A stretch of 45,649 bases of DNA from Nemertoderma westbladi (GCA_032718475.1 JAUCBJ010006279.1:1-45649), one strand, 5' to 3'; positions 31,482-43,593 are shown, numbered from the stretch's first letter. Numbers and translations: made by a program. The notes: generated by a model from the letters alone, not told the origin.

Positions 31482-33715
31482 TTAATGCAAATATGATAAT
31501 TATATCGATTTACAGAATATTATTCTAATTATATAGAGAATATTATGAATATAATTTCGATGCTTTCAGCTACCAAATCCATTTATTTTATTGTACTGTG
31601 CTCCACCTTTCTAAGTTCTCTAACCGGTGAAAGTATAATTATCGAAACACTAACAATGAAGAGGAAATCCGAAGGCACCCCTCTCTTGGCAGTTACATAT
31701 AAGGATGGTTAGGCGTTATACGCTAATTCCTGTAGAATGCTCTTTTTAGCGAATTAGAATCCCCATAGAGACGCTTCACTTTCCCGACTGACTGACTGTA
31801 CCCTACTAACTGCATGAGGTTTGGTCAATATTTCTGGCGCATTATGATCAAGTGAGTCAGGCAAGTTCAATTGTCATTTTATTGTCTGTTGCCCATACCC
31901 ATCATCCACTGATCATCAAATCATCTGATTCGTTCAATTTAGTTACTTAATTACTTATTTAATTACCTATTTTTACCTTTCCGATTGCCCATACATGCTT
32001 ATGTGCCTGTTAATTTTCATGAGATTGTTCGTTTTTGTGTGTCTCAGACTGTCTATTATATCAGATTATTGTCTGTCATTCATTGTTTGCCGTTTATCCG
32101 AGTTTCCTTGTCTGTACCTTATCTTGCTGACCTGCACACTTCGTTTTTACACCTGTAATTTTTCGTAAATACTGTACTCTTTACTGCTTACAATATACTT
32201 CTCATGTTTGTCCCCTGTATTAGTAACCTGTATCCACCAGGTTGATAGTGATCCACCTAACAGGTCGAACAGGGCATCGTGTAAAATGGTATCAAACTGG
32301 GTAGAGGCAGAAGGTATGAGTCTAGGGGGGCATCATCGCAAGGCAAATACCACCTTGGGAAGAGACAAACAGGAATGAAGGAGAGTCATTTCCATCTGGG
32401 AGTCCTGTAGGTCAGATAGACAATTGATGATGGACCTCACCTTGTCTATTCTACTCATCTATTCTATTCTACTCACAGAAGTTCTCGAGCATCTCGTCGA
32501 TGTTGTTCTTCAGATCCTAGAAGATCTCCTCTTTGTCCTCATTTTTAGGCCACCTTCCCCTTGGCGTGGTTAAGGATCGTGTCATCGCTGGTAGTCATTG
32601 TCTAATGGTAGGAGGTAGACTCACTCCACCGATGGAGACGGAGTCTCTGGGATGCAGAGGTCGGGTTTCAACCTCACCACCCTCGTCACCCACTGTTAGG
32701 GACCTCCCGCTGGTGCCCAGGAACAAAGCTCGCCTCCACCCTGCAGGGTAGGGTCACTCGACTGGTCCCACCAGTCTGTCCTTGTTCAAACACCACATTG
32801 TCGCCATCGATCTCATGGGGTATCACTGGTGTCTCCATCTCAATTCAGCAATTAAGTCCTCGGGTTCCTCTAATCCACCCATCATGCTGGTGACTATAAT
32901 GCCATCAACTGGAGTTCTGGGTATCTGTGTTCCAGTCCCGAATTTTCCCTCCGCTGAAACAAGTGTCTCTGTTGGGCGTTCTGTGTTGCTCATGTTCGTT
33001 AAAGTTTGTGTTAAAGTATGTACTCACGACGCTCATCCTGGTAATGTATGTAGATCGTATGACGCCGGACCACAACTCGACATTGTAGATTCGATTCGTT
33101 GTGATCATCCACGTCCATTCGGTGTTGTACCGTCTTCCTTCGGGTTCATTGAACTCCGTCTTTGGTTCTCACTGGATTCTTCCCCAGCGTCTGCCCCTAA
33201 TGAAGATGTCCTATTCATTGTTGAAGTCGAAGAGATCATCAACAACGTCTCCACTTTGATTGTAGCTGATCATTGATCATCATCGTAGTCGATCGTTGCT
33301 GTTAGATTATTAACAATTAAATGTCACTGTAAAGGAACTCCTCCAGTAAAGATCACTAGAGGGAAATCTTTCGTCGGGTGTGTGAGATGTACGAAATACC
33401 CTTATACGATTCCTTAGCTACATTTTAGTAGCATGCTTACCTCCCTTCCCATGTGACTTCCAGTTTCGCTCAGGGAACCTGCTGTCGGTCCAAAAGTGGC
33501 CTGTCGAGGATTTGTGGTAGACCCTGGAAGCAGTGTAACAAATAAGAGGGTTCGGTTTGACTTACAATATAATGGCATTTAATAGGCAATAACTAATACA
33601 TCTCACCAATAATAGCTATTGCATGTATGGTTCGAAGTTGCATAATACCAACAACACATAATAATACTAACAACATAATAGTAACAATTAATAATTAAAT
33701 GCTTGAGTTAATACA
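31482..33715. other. no recognisable gene (3' flank of SPRY gene and intergenic)
   Basis: Sequence after the SPRY stop codon. The stretch 32530-33280 is GC-richer and contains frames up to 164 codons, but none resembles a family I know, on either strand. A B-box-like GGGTTTCAACC near 32664 lacks a well-spaced A box. Confidence 0.45.
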
Positions 33716-34049
33716 ATTATTTTATTCTTTAATTGTCAAGCTGAAGTAAAAACCTTACCGGTAGGTATGCAATTACAGTACGATACAAATACTAAAATAA
33801 AAAAGCAACTGACCATTAGACGTTGCATGCAACCAGTGAACAGCTGACGGCTGTCAGCTGATCAGTAGGTTTCGCCCCAATGGGGGCTTTCTCAAGTAGC
33901 TGATCAGCTGACAGCCGTCAGCTGATCACTGATTGCATGCAATGTCTAATGGTCAGTTGCTTTTTTATTTTAGTATTTGTATCGTACTGTAATTGCATAC
34001 CTACCGGTAAGGTTTTTACTTCAGCTTGACAATTAAAGAATAAAATAAT
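33716..34049. mobile_element. 334-bp near-perfect hairpin (foldback MITE)
   Basis: Two arms of 150 bases (33716-33865 and 33900-34049) are reverse complements with only a few mismatches. The 34-base loop contains CGCCCCAATGGGGGC. The arms include GCAACTGACCATTAGAC and smaller palindromes such as TTGCATGCAA and GTCAGCTGATCAG. There is no coding capacity. I could not define a target-site duplication. Confidence 0.9.
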
Positions 34050-34617
34050 AGTAACAATAGTAATAGTAATAGCGAGTAATAGGGTAGTAATAGAGAGGTG
34101 ACATTTAATGTAGAAATGCACCTATGGAATGAAGTATACACGGTATGAAGTAACACAATATTATATAAAGTGCAATTGCAATATTGACAATAATCACCAC
34201 CAACATCTGACTAATCTCTAATAATCTAGGTTACACCTTCACCCGTTATGCACAAATTGTTAGCTATCCTTCCTCAGCCGTGAGTGACCCTTGGTATTTC
34301 CCTCTTTGCACTAATAGTCCCTTTTTACCGTAACAAATAACCAGATGCATTGTTCCTACTGTATTATATCGCTACATAACTTTATTGCATCATTGTTCGG
34401 TCTGCCAATACATAATATTTAACACTCGAGTTGGGCCTCAGTATGCGATTACACCTTTCTCAATGGCTTCGTAACTATGTCAAACCATCACTTACGCTGT
34501 AGCCAATATCTCATCCTCGGTTGTTACTCTATTAATCATGTCTTTTATTACTCCGCTTATTGGTTTGGGATTACTTCACTAACATAAATGTATGTAATAT
34601 TTACTTGACAGTAAGTT

Positions 34618-35028
34618 GTACCGGTGTCCTAGGCAAATATGACCACCCCCCCCCCCCCCCTCCACGCGCGGAATGCCCCCCCCCCCCACCCCCTCCCGCG
34701 CGGAATGCCCCCCCCCCCCCCCCTACCCATAGACTTAAGTATACAGTTAGTAGGTAATACTGCAGTAGGCCTAGCCAGCACTTTTACTTGGATTTTTTTT
34801 GTTTTTGTTTTTTTTTGGTTAGGGTTCGTTGGTCAGGCCCAAACCCTAAATAAAGCTGTTATGTAACCCCAACCCTAAGTCATAAGGCTCTAATCTAAGA
34901 AATGTTGTGGAATTTTGGACTCTTGCCATTCGTGAAAATTCTCTGGGGGGGGGGGGGGGGGGGGGGGGTATTGCGCGCAGTGAGGGGGGGAGGGGGGGGG
35001 GGGGTATTTTCGCCTGTGACACCGGTAC
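34618..35028. mobile_element. 411-bp inverted-repeat element with C-tract/G-tract arms
   Basis: The ends are GTACCGGTGTC (34618-34628) and its reverse complement GACACCGGTAC (35018-35028). Inward, both arms continue with AGGC(A/G)AAATA, long C-runs and a repeated GCGCGGAATG/GCGCGCAATA motif. The left arm has two GCGCGGAATG units between three C-tracts; the right arm has the mirror arrangement in G. Frames through it are poly-Pro or poly-Gly artefacts. Confidence 0.75.
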
Positions 35029-35169
35029 CACGTACTGATATCAGGATATGCAGGGCATTAAGAGTGTACGGTATGCGGTTAACTCGTAGCAGATCCACAA
35101 TAACGGTGTCGGTCAGCCATGGATACAATACTATAACAATGGTGCCAATCGTTAGTAAACATTACTATG

Positions 35170-36010
35170 CGTAATTTATTCATTCTTGATTAAAATAGAT
35201 AATTAATATCCAATCAAATAACGATATACTCTATCTACTGTAATTTATTGATGAATTACAATCACATCTTATAATGTGTCGAGAAATAATATCTTGTCAA
35301 TTCTAAATCAATATACGTAACTGATAAATAATATCATGTAATTTATTGATAAATAAATATACGGATAAGTAGTATCCAGCTAATTTTCATTAAATCTAAG
35401 TTGCAGATATATAATTCCATGTTAAATTTTCAAAAATTTAAGTTATAGATAAATTATATTCAGTCAATTCTCGATAAATTTAAGTTATAGATAAATTATA
35501 TTCAGTCAATTCTCGATAAATTTAAGTTATTGTTATTGATAAATAATACCCAGCCCATTTCTGATAAATATCATCAATTTAAATTTCTATAAATTTATAA
35601 TTACTAAAATTTAATTTTAGTTGCAGATAAATAATACCCAGTTCATTCTCAATAAATATAAGTTGTTACATTCGATAATATAAGTTATTGATAAATAACT
35701 AATAATACCCAGACTATTTCCGATAAATATAATTTATAGATAAATTACACCCAGTTATTAATTCTCGATATATATAAGTTGCAGATAAATAATTTCCAGT
35801 CCATTTCTGATAAAGATAAGTTTCTGAAAAATATTATCATGTTCAATTTCAATAAATTTAAGTTACAGGCAAATAATAACCAGTAAATTCTAAATAAATA
35901 ATAGTTACTAATATAAGTATGTTTCCGATAAATATAAGTTTAGATGAATAATATACAGCCAATTATAAATAAATAATAGTTACTGACTGATATATATACC
36001 CAGTTAATTG
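35170..36010 (+). repeat. degenerate AT-rich satellite, period about 45-50 bp
   Basis: Units contain CAGTCAATTCTCGATAAATT then TAAGTTATAGATAAAT, most regular at 35450-35530. A trace with the same motif occurs at about 44090-44120. Confidence 0.8.
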
Positions 36011-36026
36011 TATACAACAAAACATT

Positions 36027-36104
36027 CACCGGAATGGGGGATTGAACTCGGTACCTACAGATTCCAAGTCCAACGCTCTACAAACTTCACCACTGCGCCG
36101 TATG
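36027..36104 (-). repeat. tRNA-like sequence (pseudo-tRNA or SINE head)
   Basis: The minus strand reads GGCGCAGTGGT (A box), then GCGTTGGACTTGGAATC in the anticodon-arm position, then GAGTTCAATCCCC (B box). The spacing is tRNA-like, with some resemblance to tRNA-Ser. The acceptor and anticodon stems do not pair well, so it is not a functional tRNA. Confidence 0.6.
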
Positions 36105-36378
36105 AAACCTAATTACTAAAACCCAACTGCAAATTAACAACAACAACACCACCACCACTACCAACAACAACAACTGAGTGAATATTAGAGTTCTCGCTAC
36201 GCGGACATAAAAATAATAAACAGTTGAATCTCGATATAAGATACTGATATACAGTCCCGATCTCATTCTAGATACCGTTTATCAAACTGGGTACCTTTTC
36301 TCTTAGCAACTCTTACTAGCTCAAACCTGCCTGGTTTACCCAAACAAAGGTAGACATCGCGGATTAATTAGCAGGCTC

Positions 36379-38388
36379 ACTGAGTTATGTATTACCACTG
36401 AGTTATGTATTATCACTGCTGAGTTATATATTATCACTGAGTTATGTATTATCACTGAGTTATGTATTACCACTGAGTTATGTATTATCAATGAGTTATG
36501 TATTATCACTGAGTTATGAATTATCACTGCACTGAGTTATATATTATCACTGAGTTATGTATTATCACTGAGTTATGTATTATCACTGAGTTATGTATTA
36601 TCACTGAGTTATGTATAATCACTGAGTTATGTATTATCAATGAGTTATGTATTATCACTGAGTTATGAATTATCACTGCTGAGTTATATATTATCACTGA
36701 GTTATGTATTATCACTGAGTTATGTATAATCACTGAGTTATGTATTATCAATGAGTTATGTATTATCACTGAGTTATGAATTATCACTGCTGAGTTATAT
36801 ATTATCACTGAGTTATGTATTATCACTGAGTTATGTATTATCACTGAGTTATGTATTATCACTGAGTTATGTATTATCACTGAGTTATGTATTATCACTG
36901 AGTTATGAATTATCACTGCTGAGTTATATATTATCACTGAGTTATGTATTGTCACTGAGTTATGTATTATCAATGAGTTATGTATTATCAATGAGTTATG
37001 TATAATCACTGAGTTATGTATTATCAATGAGTTATGTATTATCACTGAGTTATGTATTATCACTGAGTTATGTCTTATCACTGAGTTATGTATTATCACT
37101 GAGTTATGTTTTATCACTGAGTTATGTATTATCACTGAGTTATGTTTTATCACTGAGTTATGTATTATCACTGAGTTATGTATAATCACTGAGTTATGTA
37201 TTATCACTGAGTTACGTTTTATCACTGAGTTATGTTTTATCACTGAGTTATGTATTATCACTGAGTTATGTTTTATCACTGAGTTATGTATTATCACTGA
37301 GTTATGTTTTATCACTGAGTTATGTATTATCACTGAGTTATGTATAATCACTGAGTTATGTATTATCACTGAGTTACGTTTTATCACTGAGTTATGTTTT
37401 ATCACTGAGTTATGTATTATCAATGAGTTATGTATTATCACTGAGTTATGTATAATCACTGAGTTATGTATTATCACTGAGTTATGTATTATCAATGAGT
37501 TATGTATTATCAATGAGTTATGTATTATCACTGAGTTATGTATAATCACTGAGTTATGTATTATCACTTAGTTACGTTTTATCACTGAGTTATGTTTTAT
37601 CACTGAGTTATGTATTATCACTGAGTTATGTTTTATCACTGAGTTATGTATTATCAATGAGTTATGTATTATCAATGAGTTATGTATTATCACTGAGTTA
37701 TGTATAATCACTGAGTTATGTGTTATCACTGAGTTATGTATTATCACTGAGTTATGTTTTATCACTGAGTTATGTATTATCACTGAGTTATGTTTTATCA
37801 CTGAGTTATGTATTATCAATGAGTTATGTATTATCACTGAGTTATGTATAATCACTGAGTTATGTATTATCACTTAGTTACGTTTTATCACTGAGTTATG
37901 TTTTATCACTGAGTTATGTATTATCACTGAGTTATGTTTTATCACTGAGTTATGTATTATCAATGAGTTATGTATTATCACTGAGTTATGTATAATCACT
38001 GAGTTATGTATTATCACTTAGTTACGTTTTATCACTGAGTTATGTTTTATCACTGAGTTATGTATTATCACTGAGTTATGTTTTATCACTGAGTTATGTA
38101 TTATCAATGAGTTATGTATTATCACTGAGTTATGTATAATCACTGAGTTATGTATTATCACTTAGTTACGTTTTATCACTGAGTTATGTTTTATCACTGA
38201 GTTATGTATTATCACTGAGTTATGTTTTATCACTGAGTTATGTATTATCACTGAGTTATGTGTTATCACTGAGTTATGTTTTATCTCTGAGTTATGTATT
38301 ATCACTGAGTTATGTATTATCACTGAGTTATATATTATCACTGAGTTATGTATTATAACTGAGTTATGTATTATCACTGAGTTATGTA
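36379..38388 (+). repeat. 18-bp minisatellite (about 112 units) with 144-bp higher-order period
   Basis: Units TGAGTTATGTATTATCAC with variants TGTTTTATCAC, TGTATAATCAC, TATTATCAA and an expanded CACTGCTGAGTTATATATT. The marker variant GTTACGTTTTATC occurs at 37211, 37373, 37571, 37877, 38021 and 38165, always at multiples of 18. The last two spacings are 144 bp (8 units). Long minus-strand frames (IIHNSV repeats) follow from the period being divisible by three. Confidence 0.95.
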
Positions 38389-38640
38389 TCCCTTTGTTAT
38401 TTTTGATGGCAGAATTGTCTCCTCTGCTAATCTGCCGTCTGTCTGATTGGGTTTGTGGCTTTTGCTGAAGTGCCCAACGCAACGGTTGGCAGAGAATATT
38501 ATATTGCACCAAAGATATTAAACTGTTATTAGATTTTCCATAGGAAACTGTTTAATGGCATTATTCCCAGTAGTGAGTTTATACTTCGACTGAATATTGG
38601 CTCCACCGACAGCAGCGGTATGAATAATATTGGTTCTTAA

Positions 38641-39925
38641 CCATATTAAACCCGGGGGGGGGGGGGGGGGGTTGGTCAATATGACCCCCATCGTTTTTTA
38701 TTGTAACTCTGAAACAAATGCAGTAGGGAATCTAAAATTTTATGACTTTTCCTAAAAATCTACTGTCTTCCTAAAAGTGAAAACCGTTTTCAAATGTATT
38801 GGGAAGACTTTTTTTGAGATGTTTTTTGAAAATTGTATTACACGAAATATGATTTGTAACATCTCTATTTTTGACTTACACCGGTTTTTTGGAGTTCGCA
38901 ATTAGATGGAATTCATATAAATTAATTTAGAAATTTCAAACTTGTTTTTTTTTGGCGGTTGCCAAATTTTGGTGCCAGTACCAAATTTTTAAATATGTCA
39001 ATTTAGTAAATTGATTGTTTGAACCTGTTTTTTGCGCAATATGGGTATTTTGGGGTTCTGATTTCGATGGAATATATACGTGTAGCACCAGGCGTATCAA
39101 ACTTGTATTTTTCGGTGCTGTGTGCAAAATTTGGTGCCAGCACAAAAGTTTGAGAATCTATTCAATAGTTCAATTGCTTTTGTCAACTTAATTCTCGCGT
39201 TTTAGAGGTTTATGGTGGTTCTGAATTCAATGGAATAAATAATTATCAAACTTGTATTTTTCGGAAGAGGGAGCAAAATTTGGTGCTAGCACCGCAATTG
39301 TTGATTATTCAATTGAATATATCAATTGATTGTGTCACCCTGTTTCTTGCGTTATACGGGTTTGTGTGGGTTCTGAATTCAATGGAATAAGTAAAAATTG
39401 CATATTATTATAAGAGTTTTCAAACTTGTATTTTTCGCCGGTGGGTGAAAATTGTTGTGCCAGCACCAAAATTTATAGCATCGTATAAGTGAATTAAAAA
39501 TTTTGTGTTCAAACCGAAAAGTGCTGGTTACTTGTTTTTTTATTTTTTTGCCTACGTAAATGTGACTAAAACAGCCATTTATAGTAATTAGATCAATTTT
39601 AAATATTTTCCAATTGAATTTGCGCCCCAGAAAACTTTTATTGAAAAACAATTAACCGAGAATTATAACTTTCAAATTTTATGAAAATTTTTCACTACTT
39701 GTAATTTTGGTGCTGCCATATAACCACCGCAGTACATTTTTTCGATATTTATTTTTTTGAGGTCGGATTCAGACTCGTGAAATTTACGTACAAACAAAAA
39801 AATCAGACGTTTTTGTTAAAATTTGTAGATTTTAGGGGGGGGGGGGGGGAGGGGGGGTGGGGTGGGTGGGTTAATATGACCCCCCCGGTATTTGTACAAC
39901 ATTTCATAACCCGGTACTAATAGGG
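38641..39925. mobile_element. TTAA-flanked element with short inverted repeats, G-tracts and internal repeats
   Basis: TTAA at 38637-38640 and 39926-39929 flank ends CCATATTAAACCCGGG and, as reverse complement, CCCTATTAGTACCGGG (12 of 16 identical). A run of 18 G follows the left end (38654-38671). A broken G-tract lies near the right end (39835-39870). Inside are about four degenerate repeats of 150-175 bp starting TCAAACTTGTATTTTTCGG and containing AAATTTGGTGCCAGCACC (near 38934, 39095, 39244 and 39418). No transposase is visible. A piggyBac-like class is inferred from TTAA and the CC-start only. Confidence 0.6.
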
Positions 39926-39999
39926 TTAAGGTGAAATTATTGTCACAGAAACAATTATTATACTATAAATTTCTTGTATTATCTGAATCCCGAGGCAGT

Positions 40000-40037
40000 G
40001 AGTATTGATTTAATTTGAAAACAGAAAATGTTTCAAA
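40000..40037 (+). repeat. target-site duplication, left copy (38 bp)
   Basis: GAGTATTGATTTAATTTGAA and the next 18 bases recur at 43556-43593 with one A/C difference, bracketing LINE copy 2. Confidence 0.9.
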
Positions 40038-40057
40038 TTTACAATTAATATTACTTT

Positions 40058-43000
40058 ATAAAGGAGGTACCACCTGTAGCTGCATAGACCCTCTTACTAG
40101 GGCAAATCTGGTCTTGTAACTAGGACCCCCTTCGTTCTGGGATAAGGACGCCCTTGGTCCTGGATTAAGGACCCATATACTTGGCTGCAGGGGTATATGG
40201 CCTGGCCAGGCAGATGGTGATCTACCAATGGCTGGTCAAGAGTAGAGTGTTCTCATGTCCACTCTGAGTGCACTTCACTGCGACCTGCACCTGGCAGCAG
40301 GGGTCATGTGCGCCAGAGTAGATATGGGTGATGGGCCTCATATCTGACTCCACTGCGACACCCACCCTGTGGAATGGCAAAACAGGGTGTGGTATTTGCC
40401 CCGAGAGCTGACTCGGCAAAAAAGCACCCCCCAACCCCCACTATGGATTACATTAATAATGAGGAGGTCCAGCCACTAGAGGCCAGTGGAATGACTGGAC
40501 ACAATCGGCCTCACAGGCGTCAGTTATCTCCTGACCGGCTGCCTGTCTCACCCCCTACTGGAGAGAGAGCGGCAAACAATTCTTTGAGTCCCTTTCCTGA
40601 TGACCTTTCTGGCCCAAACCCTGGGTCACCAGGGATGCCAGATTTGTGAGGGGGAGAGGGATTCTGGAGTTGGAGGCTACTCTCATGTTCCACCCCGACC
40701 AACAAAGCCATTGGTGAATCTGAGGCAAGTCACTAGACTAGCCTCAGTAAACACCCTAACACTCGGGTCCCCAATGCGACAAGGCGACTGCCTTGGCAGA
40801 TAAGCTTTCTCTTACTGCAGTGGGTGTTCAAGAGCACCGAATGCAGACTGGACAGACTGATGAGGTTCTGATTAAGGACATGGGGGGCGGTTGGCGACTC
40901 GCCCTCGCTTCAGCAGATGATAGTGGCAATGGTCGAATTGGTCTATTGAAGAATCCAACTGCACATCCAGCATTGGGCAAAATAGACCAAATATCTAACC
41001 GCATCATCCGTTGCCACTTCTCATGTTCTGGAAGACTGGCTAAGAAGTTTCCTAAGGTGGTTCTGATTGTGTGCTACTCTCCAACTAGGGTTGCCCCTGT
41101 AGAGGAGGTGGATAATTTCTACCACAATCTACAAGAAGCTACTGATGGAGTGGATCAGACAGCATGCATTCTTAACATTCCTGGGAGACTTTAATGCAAG
41201 TCTGCATCAATCAAATACATCGCCCTGGGTCTATAGCAATAGTGTTAACCGAAATTCCGTCCATCTTCAGGATTTTATCTCTGGAAATGGATTCTTTTCG
41301 GCTGGAACCCAGTTCAAGAAGCGAACTGGAAAGCAATGGACTCATTGTGGACCCAGTGGTCACAAGTCCCAGATAGACCATATCCTGTTTCGTAGGAAAT
41401 ACAGGAGCTCTATACAAGACTGTAATGCATTTACACTACGACCCTTCTCCAGTGATCACCGCCTTATTGTGGCCAAGGTAAGACTTAGTCTGCGTGCTAG
41501 CAGAACAATGAAAGCTGCCTTGCCGCGGCATGACTGGTCCTCTGTGTTGCAACAGCCAAGTGTGAGATTCAGCTTCACACTACAGCTGAGCAACAGGTAT
41601 GAGGTTCTTGCCTCTGAGGCGGCAGATCACTGTGAGGGCTATACTGCCTTCACAGAGGCAGTTAAGTTAGCAGCTGCAGAAACAGTTCCTGTTTACCCTC
41701 GAAACAGGAAACGGGCCCCCTGGACTGACAACAAAATTCAGAAGTGCCGAAATGACCTCTACAAGGCGCAGAAAGAGTCCCGACTCAAACAGACTACAGC
41801 GGCCAAGAATGCAGTTAAGGCTGCATCTAGGTCCCTGAATAGGCAGTACTCTGTTAATTTACAGGAGCTAATAAACCAACAGGTTGATGCCATCAATGAT
41901 GCTGACGACAGCAGGCAATCATCCCAGGCATGGAGATCGATCAGCCAACCAACCACCAAGGTTAAGGCTGAATCACCAGCCGATCGCCTCAATGGTTGGA
42001 AGGCCCACTTTGAAAAGCTCCTCAATAATGACAGGGTATTGCCTGATAACTTTATAGAAGTAAAAGTGTCTGAGTCTGTACTCCCAGATATTCCCATTGG
42101 TGATATCTCCTTTGCAGAAGTGAAGGCTGCTGCAAAGAGCATTAAGACCAATCGTGCCAGTGGAGTAGATGGTGTTCCCCCTGAGGTTTTTAAAATACCT
42201 GAGTGTTTAATGCTCATCTATCCCATCATAGTAGACATGTACCGAACAACAAGAGTCCCACAAGAAATGAAAACAAATGAGTTGGTGCCAGTTCCCAAGA
42301 AGGGCAACCAAACACTCTTTGGTTCTTTTCGGGGAATCTCATTGATCTCGATTGCTGCAAAGCTATACAATAGAATTCTATTAAATCGCATCAAGGATCC
42401 CATTGAGAGACTGCTCCATGGAAATCAGAATGGGTTCCGTAAAGGTCGTGGGACCATGGAGCCCATTTTGGCACTTAAAAGGATAGTTGAAGAGTTATCA
42501 AAAAAGAAAGACAGGCATCTGGCTGTTATTTTTGTTGACTTCTTCAATGCCTTTGATTCAGTCTCTTGCTCACGTATGTTCAGCATACTTTCATTATATG
42601 GGATTCCTGATGAAATTATTGCAGCAATCAGATCAGTATACGATGGTTCGACAACATTTGTGTCTACTGTTGACGGTGACACAGAACCATTTGAAGTGTT
42701 ATGGGGCGTCCTCCAGGGAGACACACTTGTTCCATTCTTGTTCATAATTGTTGTTGACTATGTTCTACGCATGTCCTTAGATCATCATAATGATGATGGG
42801 GTGATGATAACTCCACCTACTGGCTCCAGAAGTCGAGGAAATCCTGCCAAGTACCTAACTGATCTAGACTTTGCTGATGACTTAGGAGTACTCTCCGAAT
42901 CACTAGAAGGAGCCCAACGGCTCATCAGCTCATTAGAACATGCTGCTTCTAGTGTTGGTCTTTTTATTAACTCCAGAAAGTCCAAAATTTTGACAGTTAA

Positions 43001-43555
43001 CTTTGAAAGTCCTCAGCAAGTCTCTGATCGGATGAGCATAAGCTCCGTCCGTTAAGGTCCGTTACTTAAGGTCCGTTTATTTAGAGCAGCAGTAGTTCCA
43101 GTACTCCTCTATGGGAGTCCATGCTGGGCTCTAACTGCTGAGGACACCAAATCTCTGGATGGCACATTCACAAGAATGCTACGCCGGGTTCATTGTGTCA
43201 AGTACAATGCACACATCTCCAACCAGACACTATATAACATTGGAGGTGTTTCATTGGTTCCCCCAAGCTTGACACTAGAACAAAATCGCCTCCGCTTTGC
43301 AGGACATTGTTTTCGCCGTGAGGACCAGCCAGTGCATCATCTTGTTCTTTGGCAGCCTCATGGAGTGAATAAGCATGGTGGACAGCCCATGACTTTCTTG
43401 AGACGCAACTTAAAGGACACTGGCCTTGAAGATGCGGATGATCTAGCAAATGTCATGGGTGATAGGGAGTTGTGGCGGTGCAATTTTGTCGATAAGCCGG
43501 CACAGCATTCTTAAAAATGCAGCTGCAATGCAGCATGCCGATCCTAGTAGTAGTA
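40058..43555 (+). mobile_element. RTE-like LINE, copy 2
   Basis: It is collinear with copy 1 from ATAAAGGAGGT at 40058 to the TAGTAGTAG terminus at 43555. It is bounded by a 38-bp target-site duplication (40000-40037 and 43556-43593). About 20 unexplained bases lie between the left duplication and the first shared base. It encodes the same endonuclease/RT/tail protein, with its own frameshifts. Relative to copy 1 it keeps the 5' region 40270-40515. Confidence 0.93.
40710..43514 (+). pseudogene. LINE copy 2 endonuclease-reverse transcriptase (frameshifted)
   Basis: The endonuclease starts near 40710 (VNLRQVTRLASVNTLTLGS). It is broken by a 5-base loss near 40785 and by a 4-base gain (ACAG) near 41155, both judged against copy 1. 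From 41145 a 636-codon frame covers GDFN, QIDHI and SSDH of the endonuclease and the whole reverse transcriptase: FVDFFNAFDS (residues ~463-472), LQGD (~523) and FADD (~576-579). A 21-base in-frame deletion removes NLLTGRK relative to copy 1. At about 43043 a deletion of roughly 120 bases with filler GTCCGTTAAGGTCCG ends the frame. The tail resumes at 43176-43514 (RMLRRVHCVK, RLRFAGHCFRRED). All RT catalytic motifs survive, but the full protein does not. Confidence 0.92.
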
Positions 43556-43593
43556 GAGTATTGATTTAATTTGAAAACCGAAAATGTTTCAAA
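43556..43593 (+). repeat. target-site duplication, right copy (38 bp)
   Basis: Right partner of 40000-40037, with one substitution (AACCG versus AACAG). Confidence 0.9.

Noticed and set aside
32590-32680. Possible second tRNA-derived head (TCTAATGGTAGG...GGGTTTCAACC)
   Set aside because: Box matches are weak, spacing is about 65 bases, and no second copy occurs in the window.
32782-33276. 164-codon plus-strand frame
   Set aside because: Composition and lack of any recognisable motif or splice context do not support it. The opposite strand is equally unconvincing.
34560-35174. Poly-Pro and poly-Gly frames on both strands
   Set aside because: They are translations of the C/G tracts of the inverted-repeat element.
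36524-38512. Long minus-strand frames of IIHNSV/IKHNSV repeats
   Set aside because: The 18-bp unit is divisible by three and stop-free in this frame. There are no flanking exons or domain similarity.
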